Below, piece by piece: positions 1 to 5,698 of a DNA stretch of 9,147 nt. The stretch's first letter is position 1; each line of letters opens with the position of its first letter. Source of the DNA: an uncultured Christensenella sp. (GTDB lineage Bacteria > Bacillota > Clostridia > Christensenellales > UBA1242); assembly GCA_948471335.1 (NCBI GenBank), contig CAOKRZ010000033.1:1-9147 (forward strand). The letters are read 5' to 3'. Below the pieces are notes generated by a model. That model ran no database searches. It was not told the origin of the DNA and was given only the letters and a program-made list of their open reading frames with translations. A program made the position numbers and the translations under genes.

Positions 1-929
1 TGATCATTCTCAACACAAAGAACCCTGCTTCAGCTGACGCAAAAAAACTTGCAGATTCTCTTGGAGAAAAATATGACGCTCCAGTCATCCCTCTCAACGC
101 GCTTGAACTTAAAGAGAATGACGTTGACCAAATCTTTGAGAAAATTTTGATGGAATTCCCTGTCAAATCAATCAGAGTGAAAATGCCAAAATGGCTTCAA
201 GCGCTTGAATATGACAGCGACATCATTTCTGAGATCGCATCAGAAGTTAAACGTCTTGGCGCAAACATGAATAAGCTTAGCCAAGTTGATAAAAGCGCGC
301 TTGCTTTCACTGAGAGTGAGTCTTTCGATCCAATCACTTTCACAAGCATGGAAGTTGGAGAGGGAGTTGTTGAATTCAACGTTATTCCAAAGGAAGACCT
401 TTTCTACAAAGTTCTTTCTCGCGAATGCTGCCATGAAATCAAAGACGATTTTGAACTTATTGCATTTATCAAAGAGCTTGCCATTGCAAAAATTGAATAT
501 GACAAACTTAAAGACGCGCTTGAGCAAGTTAAAGAAACAGGCTACGGCGTGGTTGAACCTAAGAAAGATGATTTTGAACTTGGTGAACCAGAAATCATCA
601 GACAGGGCGGACGTTATGGCGTAAAGATCAAAGCAACAGCTCCAAGCCTTCACATTATGCGCGTGGATGTTCAAACAGAAGTGACTCCAATTGTTGGCAC
701 TGAAGATCAAAGCCAAGACCTTGCCAAAAACCTTATGGATCAATTCGAAAATGACCCAACATCAATTTGGGATACAAACATCCTTGGCAGAAGTCTTTAC
801 AGTCTTATCGGTGATAACATCAACAACAAACTTGTTTTGATGCCAGTTGAAGCTCAACGCAAAATGAGAAAAACTCTTGGCAGAATTGTCAATGAAGGCA
901 AGGGCGGAGTTATCTGTATATTGTTATAA
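1..929 (+). CDS. spoIVA: Stage IV sporulation protein A, C-terminal part (5' truncated by window)
   Basis: SpoIVA is the ATPase that polymerises on the outer forespore membrane and forms the basement layer of the spore coat; SpoVM anchors it there. The open frame runs from the left edge (first full codon at 3) to TAA at 927-929, giving 308 residues against roughly 490 for the whole family, so the N-terminal P-loop GTPase-like domain is missing. I see the family stretch LADSLGEKYDAPVIPLNALEL, then the FP-V-K segment leading into the long middle domain, and the hallmark C-terminus GGVICILL (GGLICIIL-like in Bacillus). An ATG at 147 lies inside the gene and is not the start. The gene ends in a strong terminator. 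Identity is from recognised family sequence; membrane targeting by SpoVM is family knowledge. Confidence 0.95.
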   Translation, partial: IILNTKNPASADAKKLADSLGEKYDAPVIPLNALELKENDVDQIFEKILMEFPVKSIRVKMPKWLQALEYDSDIISEIASEVKRLGANMNKLSQVDKSALAFTESESFDPITFTSMEVGEGVVEFNVIPKEDLFYKVLSRECCHEIKDDFELIAFIKELAIAKIEYDKLKDALEQVKETGYGVVEPKKDDFELGEPEIIRQGGRYGVKIKATAPSLHIMRVDVQTEVTPIVGTEDQSQDLAKNLMDQFENDPTSIWDTNILGRSLYSLIGDNINNKLVLMPVEAQRKMRKTLGRIVNEGKGGVICILL

Positions 930-931
930 CA

Positions 932-960
932 AAAAACAGCGATATTTAGTCGCTGTTTTT
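932..960. terminator. Bidirectional rho-independent terminator
   Basis: An 11-bp perfect stem (932-942 with 950-960, core ACAGCGA/TCGCTGT) surrounds a 7-nt loop and has an A tract on one side and a T tract on the other. It sits three bases after the spoIVA stop and faces the end of the minus-strand HTH gene at 990, so it can serve both convergent genes. Confidence 0.9.
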
Positions 961-967
961 AATTTGC

Positions 968-996
968 TTGACATTAAAAATTATCTTTGTTAATAT
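968..996 (+). promoter_or_regulatory. Possible sigma-A promoter, antisense to the HTH gene
   Basis: A perfect -35 hexamer TTGACA (968-973) is followed after 17 bp by TAATAT (991-996), which matches 4 of 6 bases of the -10 consensus. No plus-strand gene follows until 1671, so a transcript from here would run antisense through the HTH gene at 990-1268. In so AT-rich a stretch this may be chance. Confidence 0.3.
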
Positions 997-1268
997 TTAA
1001 TTGGCAAAAATTCAATATAAAAATATGGTGATTCATAAAATTCGGCAAGGGACATATTGAAATATCTACAAAATTCAATGATACCTTTCATAGATGGGAA
1101 TTCTGACTTTTCGTGAATCAAGTCGTTTAAAGTGGATTGCGGAATCAAGGATAATTCAGATAATTTATTGACAGATATCCCTTTAGCTTTTGTGTCAATT
1201 ATCTCACTGCATCTTAAAGCAACAGCTTTTCCATAAGTTATTTGTTTGTTTTTAGTTACGTTTTCCAT
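990..1268 (-). CDS. Small XRE/Cro-type helix-turn-helix regulator (paralogue 1)
   Basis: A 92-residue protein consisting almost only of an XRE-like HTH domain: helix 1 AVALRCSEII (15-24), HTH helices around VNKLSELS (33-40) and PQSTLNDLI (43-51), then a helical segment ending in the motif FNMSLAEFYESPYF (70-83). It probably binds DNA as a dimer; the target is unknown. It is a clear paralogue of the gene just upstream (1337-1588), sharing AVALRxxE, the S-T-[LI] recognition helix and FNMxxxEFxxSPYF. No Shine-Dalgarno is visible before the ATG; CATAAT 13 bases upstream could give a nearly leaderless mRNA, or it may be co-transcribed with its neighbour. It ends at the shared terminator 932-960. 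An inverted repeat (1302-1319) lies upstream. Fold is confident, role is not. Confidence 0.85.
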   Translation of the reverse strand: MENVTKNKQITYGKAVALRCSEIIDTKAKGISVNKLSELSLIPQSTLNDLIHEKSEFPSMKGIIEFCRYFNMSLAEFYESPYFYIEFLPIKY

Positions 1269-1301
1269 ATTTTTATTATGAATTATTTATTTTGCGTTAT
1301 G

Positions 1302-1319
1302 TTACCGTATTATCGGTAA
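1302..1319. promoter_or_regulatory. Inverted repeat, possible operator upstream of HTH paralogue 1
   Basis: Six-base arms TTACCG and CGGTAA are separated by six bases, 34 bp upstream of the ATG at 1268. An 18-bp two-fold symmetric site this close to an HTH gene is a plausible operator for that protein or its paralogue. The arms differ from the palindrome at 1619-1642, so the two sites need not share a binder. Confidence 0.4.
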
Positions 1320-1336
1320 TTAAAAGGAGGTGTATA

Positions 1337-1588
1337 TTAAACATTAAACTTATCATGATCGAAATAAGGGGATTTTATGAACTCCCAGAAAGGCATATTA
1401 AAACCGAGGGCGACACGTTCAATCACTCTCATGTTGCAAGAATTGCACCTTTCGTTTACGATATTGCGAATTGTGCTGTCATTTAAGTCAGCCCTTTTGG
1501 CAAGTTCATAAAGTGTTATTTCTTTTTCGTTCAACAGCTCAACAATTCTAAGTGCTACTGCTCTTGTCATTGAATATTTCTTTTTCAT
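1337..1588 (-). CDS. Small XRE/Cro-type helix-turn-helix regulator (paralogue 2)
   Basis: An 83-residue single-domain HTH protein. Helix 1 is AVALRIVELL (10-19), the HTH pair is about TLYELAKRA (25-33) and NDSTIRNIV (36-44), and the tail FNMPFWEFIKSPYF (63-76) repeats the closing motif of the downstream paralogue. Two extra cysteines (48, 51) lie after the recognition helix. It is the upstream member of a tandem pair, 68 bp before the second gene, and is divergent from the gene at 1671. No clear Shine-Dalgarno precedes the ATG. Its putative promoter is embedded in a 24-bp palindrome, so autoregulation is a reasonable inference. It could be a mobile-element or prophage-type repressor, but no such element is visible nearby. 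Confidence 0.85.
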   Translation of the reverse strand: MKKKYSMTRAVALRIVELLNEKEITLYELAKRADLNDSTIRNIVNERCNSCNMRVIERVALGFNMPFWEFIKSPYFDHDKFNV

Positions 1589-1618
1589 ACAAGTATGCTA
1601 GCACATTTATTTTAGTTT

Positions 1619-1642
1619 ACTATATTTCATATGAAATATAGT
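1619..1642. promoter_or_regulatory. Perfect 24-bp palindrome between divergent genes, likely operator
   Basis: The arms ACTATATTTCAT and ATGAAATATAGT are exact reverse complements with no spacer. The site lies in the gap between the minus-strand HTH gene (start 1588) and the plus-strand gene (start 1671). A related half-site, ATGAAATGTATAG, follows at 1647-1659. Position and symmetry suggest an operator for a dimeric regulator, most simply the adjacent HTH protein. Confidence 0.6.
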
Positions 1643-1646
1643 TCAA
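1619..1646 (-). promoter_or_regulatory. Putative promoter of the HTH pair
   Basis: On the minus strand TTGAAC (1641-1646) and TATAGT (1619-1624) are 16 bp apart, matching 4 of 6 and 5 of 6 consensus bases. Transcription would start near 1612, about 24 bases before the ATG at 1588. The palindrome covers the spacer and the -10. Confidence 0.4.
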
Positions 1647-1670
1647 ATGAAATGTATAGGAGGTTACACA

Positions 1671-1970
1671 ATGGAAATGATATTTGATTTTCATCCTGAA
1701 GATAGTTCGAACTTCAAGAAGGATTGCAAATTTTTTATGCAACACTATATTTTTATGGCTGAGAAAGGTTCATTTGAGGAAATTCCTTTTGGGCATTGTT
1801 CAATAAAAAATAAACAGAAATGTAAAGATTGCAAATATTATTTTTTAGAGAGCAAAGAGTCCAAAGCGGAAATGTATTCAAATCAGCGAGCGATTCTTAA
1901 AAATCTTGAAGAGCATTTGAAATGGATGGAAAATTTTATTAAAAATTTTTGTAAAGATGAAGGGGAATAA
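1671..1970 (+). CDS. Hypothetical protein with cysteine cluster
   Basis: A 99-residue protein I do not recognise. The start is ATG 1671 because AGGAGG (1658-1663) sits 7 bases upstream; an in-frame ATG at 1647 has no ribosome binding site and lies in the operator region. The protein is charged and helical, with no signal peptide or membrane segment. A central cluster H42-C43, C51, C54 (GHC, then KCKDCKYY) could bind a metal; C19 and C94 are further apart. The C-terminal third (about 60-94) is lysine/glutamate-rich and probably a long helix. It diverges from the HTH pair across the palindrome, so the regulator probably controls it. The spoVM-like gene follows 39 bp downstream. Confidence 0.7.
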   Translation: MEMIFDFHPEDSSNFKKDCKFFMQHYIFMAEKGSFEEIPFGHCSIKNKQKCKDCKYYFLESKESKAEMYSNQRAILKNLEEHLKWMENFIKNFCKDEGE

Positions 1971-2009
1971 ATAATAACACCTTTTGGCATATGGTCATAT
2001 ATTCATAGT

Positions 2010-2108
2010 ATGGAAAAACAAAAATTCACAATCATCTGCATTAAAGCGCCAAGATGGCTTTCAAGACTTTTAAGAAGGAAGAGAGATAAAAGCGAAGACG
2101 AGCTTTAA
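2010..2108 (+). CDS. spoVM: SpoVM-like forespore membrane micropeptide, 32 aa
   Basis: SpoVM is a very short amphipathic helix that senses the positively curved forespore membrane and recruits SpoIVA. The peptide here, read from ATG 2010 to TAA 2108, contains IKAPRWLSRLLR, which aligns with IKLPKFLGGIVR of B. subtilis SpoVM, including the conserved proline (P14 here, P9 there), a basic residue and an aromatic after it, then Leu. The basic helix is followed by an acidic tail SEDEL. Context agrees: spoVM, reversed rpmB, yloU, yloV is the B. subtilis order, and spoIVA is 1 kb upstream. No Shine-Dalgarno is visible. CATATATT at 1996-2003 resembles a sigma-E -10 (CATACANT) and would start the mRNA at or beside the ATG; I see no matching -35. 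Function is inferred from homology and synteny. Confidence 0.8.
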   Translation: MEKQKFTIICIKAPRWLSRLLRRKRDKSEDEL

Positions 2109-2124
2109 GCTTTAGGGGCTATTA

Positions 2125-2380
2125 TATAATACATAACAGTTTATGCGAGGGCATATACTATTTTCGGGGGAATTCGAAAATAGGGATTTATAATTCTATT
2201 TATTCTTAAACCATATTTTTATCGCCAAAAGAACTTTGTGAGGTAAAGGCTTTGCCTGTTCACAACAGTTCTGTCGGCAACCTTAAGTGGAGGGAGATTG
2301 GGACGGGGAACCGAAGGAGCAGGCGTTAGATTGCGTTGCAATCGTGTCGGCGTAAGCGAGTTTGGTGCCTCCCCAGGCAT
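2125..2380 (+). ncRNA. GC-rich, hairpin-rich non-coding region, candidate structured RNA of unknown family
   Basis: No convincing ORF covers 2109-2432. In order it holds: a TATAAT at 2125-2130 with no good -35; a 9-bp stem (2158-2166 with 2175-2183); a long stem-loop 2230-2272 (AGAACT TTGTGA pairing with TCACAA and AGTTCT, with an inner GGTAAA/TTTGCC hairpin); CGG-GGAA-CCG (2304-2313); and GATTGC-GTT-GCAATC (2329-2343). The 5' segment GAGGGCA (2147-2153) can pair with TGCCTC (2366-2371), bringing the ends together. By hand count 2271-2375 is about 58% GC, far above the surrounding spacers. TGTCGGC occurs twice (2272-2278, 2345-2351). Strand is uncertain: there is no terminator on plus, and minus would begin just past the rpmB terminator. 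I do not recognise tmRNA, RNase P, SRP, 6S or a known riboswitch. Confidence 0.4.
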
Positions 2381-2404
2381 AAAAAAAGGTGGTTTTAAAC
2401 CACC
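2381..2404 (-). terminator. Terminator of rpmB
   Basis: On the minus strand the arms GGTGGTT and AACCACC (2388-2394 with 2398-2404, 3-nt loop) are followed by seven T residues (2381-2387). It lies 28 bp past the rpmB stop and is the expected orientation for that gene. On the plus strand it lacks a T tract. Confidence 0.85.
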
Positions 2405-2432
2405 GGAAAAATATCATCTTGTTAAAAATGAC

Positions 2433-2615
2433 TTAGTTTGCCTTTGCTGATTTGATGCATTTTGTGCAAGCTCTTACGCTTTTTTCTTTGCCATCAACAA
2501 CCATTGTTGTTTTTTGCAAGTTAAGTTCATAAGTTCTGTTTGACTTACGATTTGAGAAAGAAACTTGTTTACCTGATGCTTTTCCTCTTCCGCATACTTC
2601 ACATACTCTGCTCAT
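2433..2615 (-). CDS. rpmB: 50S ribosomal protein L28
   Basis: L28 is a small protein of the large ribosomal subunit. The start is ATG 2615, because GGAGG lies 5 bases upstream (plus-strand CCTCC 2621-2625); a longer frame from 2636 begins inside this ribosome binding site region. The 60-residue product has the family N-terminus SRVCEVCGRG and the zinc-binding version of the fold: C5-x2-C8 and C50-x2-C53. The central SNRKSNRTYELNLQK is typical. It is reversed between spoVM and yloU, as in B. subtilis, and carries its own promoter and terminator. The four-cysteine form usually implies zinc-dependent folding, and such genomes may hold a cysteine-free copy elsewhere; none is in this window. Confidence 0.95.
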   Translation of the reverse strand: MSRVCEVCGRGKASGKQVSFSNRKSNRTYELNLQKTTMVVDGKEKSVRACTKCIKSAKAN

Positions 2616-2650
2616 AATATCCTCCATACTTTTCAATTCATTTGCACTTA

Positions 2651-2679
2651 ACTATAGCATCTTTTTCTTAAAAAAGCAA
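2651..2679 (-). promoter_or_regulatory. Putative rpmB promoter
   Basis: Minus-strand TTGCTT (2674-2679) and TATAGT (2651-2656) are 17 bp apart, 36 bp before the rpmB start codon. The same -35 hexamer is used in the proposed mtaB promoter at 8668. Confidence 0.5.
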
Positions 2680-2749
2680 CTGTTTTTACAGAAAAATGTT
2701 TAAGTCGCAATAAAAAAATAAATTTTTCTTTCAAACTTTTTGATTTTGT

Positions 2750-2778
2750 TTGGCTTTTACAGCTTTTTATTGTATATT
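2750..2778 (+). promoter_or_regulatory. Putative promoter of yloU-fakA(-tlyA)
   Basis: TTGGCT (2750-2755) and TATATT (2773-2778) are separated by 17 bp, placing the transcription start near 2785 and leaving a leader of about 28 bases before the yloU start. It is divergent from the rpmB promoter. Confidence 0.55.
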
Positions 2779-2812
2779 ATAAGAGGCGAAATATTTTTAG
2801 GGGGCAATGGTT

Positions 2813-3163
2813 TTGACAGTCGATACCAATAACTATTATGGCAATATATCGATCAGCGACAATTCGATCAGAGTTGTTGCAGGTTATGCCGCGCTCGATT
2901 GTTACGGAGTTGTTGACCTTGTTTCAAAGTCCATTGTGGACAGCGCCAAAGAATTAATGAAAAAAGAGTCTTATTCCAAAGGAATCAAGATCAGTCATAT
3001 CGACAACAGAATTTTTATTGATGTATACTGTATTTTGAAATACGGTGTGTCTATCAGTGCGGTGGCGGAATCTCTTAGAAAGGCAGTGAAATACAGTGTT
3101 GAAGATTTCACTGGCATGCTTGTTGATGCTGTCAACGTTCATGTTGTCGGAGTCAGAGTTTAG
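2813..3163 (+). CDS. yloU: Asp23/Gls24 family protein (YloU)
   Basis: Asp23/Gls24 proteins are small cytoplasmic proteins associated with envelope stress and the membrane in Firmicutes; the exact role of YloU is unknown. The 116-residue product shows the family core NISISDNSIRVVAGYAALD, then CYGVVDL, a conserved KGIKI..IDNRIFIDVY strand pair, a YGVSISAVAESLRKAV helix and the closing VDAVNVHVVGVRV. I chose TTG 2813, because the ribosome binding site AGGGGG (2799-2804) is 8 bases from it; the in-frame ATG 2807 is only 2 bases away and would add two residues. fakA follows 12 bp later, with its AGGAG overlapping this stop codon, so the two are coupled. The yloU-yloV pair is conserved across Firmicutes. 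Confidence 0.88.
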   Translation: MTVDTNNYYGNISISDNSIRVVAGYAALDCYGVVDLVSKSIVDSAKELMKKESYSKGIKISHIDNRIFIDVYCILKYGVSISAVAESLRKAVKYSVEDFTGMLVDAVNVHVVGVRV

Positions 3164-3175
3164 GAGTTTAAGGTT

Positions 3176-4810
3176 ATGATTAAAACAATAAACGGCGCGA
3201 CTTTCAGAAAGATGATTGTCGCTGGTGCCGGTCTTTTAGAGCAAAACAAAAAGTATGTTGACTCACTCAACGTGTTTCCAGTTCCAGACGGGGATACTGG
3301 GACAAACATGTTCCTTACAATGAAGTCAGCTGTCAACGAAGTTTCAAAGTGCATTACAAATGATTTAGACGCCCTCGGCGAAGCTTTTGCCAAGGGTGCT
3401 TTGAAGGGCGCACGCGGAAACAGCGGCGTTATCACTTCTCAAATTTTCAAAGGTTTTTGCAGCGAAATTGTTAAGAACAGCGAAATCACAACAAAGGTGT
3501 TTGCAAAGGCTATGCAAGAAGGCGCAAACATCGCATACAAGGCTGTGACAAAGCCAAAGGAAGGCACAATTTTGACTGTTATTCGCGTTATGGCTGAAAA
3601 CGCTGTCAATGTGGCAAAGAAGTGCGATGACTTTGAAGAATTTTTCAAGCGTGTGCTTGCAACTGGTGAAGAAATCTTGAAGCAAACTCCAGAAATGCTT
3701 CCAGTTCTTAAAAAAGCAGGCGTTGTTGACGCTGGCGGAAGGGGAATCATTGTTATCTTCACAGGTTTCTATAAGCTTGTGATTGGAGAAGAAGATTTCG
3801 AGTTTCAATTCGAAGACGAAAAGGCGCCACAATCAGTTGATGACGTGATTGCTGATATCAATGCTCTTGGAGATATTGAGTTTGGCTACTGCACTGAATA
3901 TATGATCATCCACATGAAGAAAAAGACAACAGAAGCTGATATAGACAAGCTTAGAGAAAAACTTATGGCTCTTGGCGACTCTGTTATCTGTATCGGTGAC
4001 CTTAACCTTGTCAAAGTGCATGTTCACTCAAATGAGCCAAACAAAGCCCTTGAATATGCCCTTGAACTCGGCGAAATCTATAACATCAAGATTGAAAACA
4101 TGCGTGAGCAGAACCGTGAGCTTAAGAAGAAGGCCAATATTATGGAAGAAACCAAGGAAACTGGCATGATTGCAGTTGCTCCTGGTGACGGACTTAGTGC
4201 AATTTTCAAAGATCTCGGCGTTGACGAAATCATCGTTGGCGGACAGACAATGAACCCAAGTGCGGCTGACATTGCGGCTGCTGCAGATAAAGTTCCTGCA
4301 AGAAACGTTTTTGTTTTCCCAAACAACAAAAACATCATTTTGGCTGCTGAGCAAGCAAATGACCTTACAAACAAAAACCTTATCGTTATCCAGACAAGAA
4401 GCGTGCCAGAAGGTATAACCGCTGCAATTTCTTTCAATCCGGACGGAAGCGTTGAAGAAAACTCTGAAGCAATGAACGATGCAATCAAAGGCGTTAAGTC
4501 AGCGTCTGTAACTTACGCTGTTCGTGACACTCATGTTGACGGATTTGACCTTGCTGTTGGCGAAATCATCGGGCTTGACGATAAAGCAATCCTTGCAAAA
4601 GGTAAGCTTGTTTCAGACACAACTGAAAGACTTGTTGAAAAGCTTATAACCGACGAAACAATGAATATAACCCTCTTCTACGGAGAAGATATTCGTGAAG
4701 AAGAGGCAACTGCTCTTGCTGAGAAACTTGCCGGAAAATATCCTGACTGCGAAGTGTCTGCAGTTTTTGGTGGACAGCCAGTTTACTATTACCTTATTTC
4801 ACTTGAATAA
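3176..4810 (+). CDS. fakA: Fatty acid kinase ATP-binding subunit FakA / YloV (DAK2 domain)
   Basis: FakA phosphorylates fatty acids held by a FakB (DegV-family) partner, yielding acyl-phosphate for phospholipid synthesis. The 544-residue length fits the family. The N-terminal DhaL-like domain (about 1-200) carries the Mg-ATP motif PVPDGDTGTNM (35-45), GARGNSG (78-84) and DAGGRG (185-190). A middle domain follows, including the FGYCTEYMI strand and the KVHVHSNEP motif; the C-terminal part (from about 330, AVAPGDGLSAIFKDLGVDEIIVGGQTMNPS, cited in part) is the region typical for FakB contact. ATG 3176 is preceded by AGGAG (3162-3166), which overlaps the yloU stop. No fakB is in the window. A hairpin terminator follows immediately, before tlyA. 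Confidence 0.93.
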   Translation: MIKTINGATFRKMIVAGAGLLEQNKKYVDSLNVFPVPDGDTGTNMFLTMKSAVNEVSKCITNDLDALGEAFAKGALKGARGNSGVITSQIFKGFCSEIVKNSEITTKVFAKAMQEGANIAYKAVTKPKEGTILTVIRVMAENAVNVAKKCDDFEEFFKRVLATGEEILKQTPEMLPVLKKAGVVDAGGRGIIVIFTGFYKLVIGEEDFEFQFEDEKAPQSVDDVIADINALGDIEFGYCTEYMIIHMKKKTTEADIDKLREKLMALGDSVICIGDLNLVKVHVHSNEPNKALEYALELGEIYNIKIENMREQNRELKKKANIMEETKETGMIAVAPGDGLSAIFKDLGVDEIIVGGQTMNPSAADIAAAADKVPARNVFVFPNNKNIILAAEQANDLTNKNLIVIQTRSVPEGITAAISFNPDGSVEENSEAMNDAIKGVKSASVTYAVRDTHVDGFDLAVGEIIGLDDKAILAKGKLVSDTTERLVEKLITDETMNITLFYGEDIREEEATALAEKLAGKYPDCEVSAVFGGQPVYYYLISLE

Positions 4811-4835
4811 AAAGACAGGCGTTTGCCTGTTTTTT
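4811..4835 (+). terminator. Terminator or attenuator after fakA
   Basis: ACAGGC (4815-4820) pairs with GCCTGT (4825-4830) around a GTTT loop, with an A tract before and a T run to 4835. A second small inverted repeat, GTGCTT-G-AAGCAC (4837-4849), comes directly before the tlyA ribosome binding site. I see no promoter between here and tlyA, so tlyA probably depends on partial read-through. Confidence 0.7.
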
Positions 4836-4864
4836 GGTGCTTGAAGCACTTAAAAGGGAAAATT

Positions 4865-5650
4865 TTGGAAGAAATCAGACTTGATTCATTTTTGGTAACA
4901 AAAAAATATTTTTCATCAAGAGAAAAGGCGCAAAACGCAATTGTAAACGGCGCCGTGTTTGTCAATGGCAAAAATTGCACCAAAGCTTCAACCAAAGTTG
5001 CTGAAATTGACAAGATCGAAGTCAAAGAGGGTGACGCCTATGTTTCAAGAGGCGCATACAAGCTGCTGAAGGCAAAAGAAGCCTTTGAAATTGACTTTTC
5101 AGACAAAATTGTGCTGGATATCGGCGCGTCAACTGGCGGATTTACACAAGTTGCGCTAGGAAACGGCGCGAAAAAAGTGTATGCGCTTGATGTTGGCAAA
5201 GGTGAACTTGACAAAACTTTGGCAGCAAACGAAAAGGTTGTCAACCTCGAAAACACTGACTTTCGTGATGTCGCAAAAGACTTGGTAGGCGATGCTCAGA
5301 TTATCGTTGGAGACATTTCTTTCATCTCTCTTCGCCATATTTTTCCTAAAATTAAGGAGATTTTCGGGCAAAATGTTCAAATTTTCATGCTTTTCAAGCC
5401 TCAATTTGAATGCGGAAAAGAGATCGCGAAAAAATATAAAGGGGTGATTAAAGATAAAAAAGTGCATGTTTCTCTTCTGAAAGATTTCATCGTTTATCTT
5501 AAAGGACTAGGCTATGAGGTTTGCAATTTGACTTCTTCGCCGATTAAAGGCAAGGCTGGCAACATCGAATATCTCTTTGCAATAAATGGCAATAAAAAAA
5601 CTTTTGACATTTCAAAAGTGGTTGAAGAGGCGTTTAGTGAAGTGAAATAG
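4865..5650 (+). CDS. tlyA: TlyA family rRNA (cytidine-2'-O)-methyltransferase
   Basis: TlyA enzymes add 2'-O-methyl groups to rRNA cytidines (16S C1409 and/or 23S C1920 in studied species), using S-adenosylmethionine. The start is TTG 4865, giving 261 residues: AAGGGA (4854-4859) lies 5 bases upstream, and any earlier start would fall in the fakA terminator. The N-terminus (about 1-60) is an S4 RNA-binding domain (RLDSFLVTKK, then NAIVNGAVFVNG). The FtsJ-like domain follows with the SAM motif VLDIGASTGGFTQVAL (83-98), and the expected Lys-Asp-Lys-Glu catalytic set is present: K66 (GAYKLLK), D150 (VGDISF), K178 (FKPQF), E235 (GNIEY). In other Firmicutes tlyA often sits near recN and argR; here it follows fakA and ends at a strong terminator. 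Confidence 0.93.
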   Translation: MEEIRLDSFLVTKKYFSSREKAQNAIVNGAVFVNGKNCTKASTKVAEIDKIEVKEGDAYVSRGAYKLLKAKEAFEIDFSDKIVLDIGASTGGFTQVALGNGAKKVYALDVGKGELDKTLAANEKVVNLENTDFRDVAKDLVGDAQIIVGDISFISLRHIFPKIKEIFGQNVQIFMLFKPQFECGKEIAKKYKGVIKDKKVHVSLLKDFIVYLKGLGYEVCNLTSSPIKGKAGNIEYLFAINGNKKTFDISKVVEEAFSEVK

Positions 5651-5664
5651 ATTTTTTATGTATC

Positions 5665-5698
5665 CAAAGGTTTGATTTTCAAACCTTTGATTTTTTTT
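5665..5698 (+). terminator. Terminator after tlyA
   Basis: An 11-bp perfect stem (CAAAGGTTTGA 5665-5675 with TCAAACCTTTG 5679-5689), a TTT loop and a run of eight T (5691-5698) form a strong intrinsic terminator. Its T run touches the stop codon of the convergent cysteine-rich gene. Confidence 0.92.

Noticed and set aside
240..743. Long minus-strand open frame opposite spoIVA
   Set aside because: It is a shadow of the coding strand; it has no family resemblance and spoIVA is certain. Similar frames opposite fakA and tlyA were dropped for the same reason.
1647..1670. Upstream ATG start for the hypothetical gene at 1671
   Set aside because: It has no ribosome binding site, whereas AGGAGG is ideally placed for ATG 1671.
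2300..2325. Glycine riboswitch or SRP RNA, suggested by CCGAAGGAGCA
   Set aside because: The glycine class also needs its downstream CAGGCAAA-type segment, and SRP needs the GTCAGG-CCGGAAGG-AGCAG arrangement; neither is present.
2270..2375. SAM-I riboswitch, suggested by GGCAACC and GTGGAGGGA
   Set aside because: The two conserved blocks are in the wrong order and the rest of the core is missing; no methionine or SAM gene is downstream.
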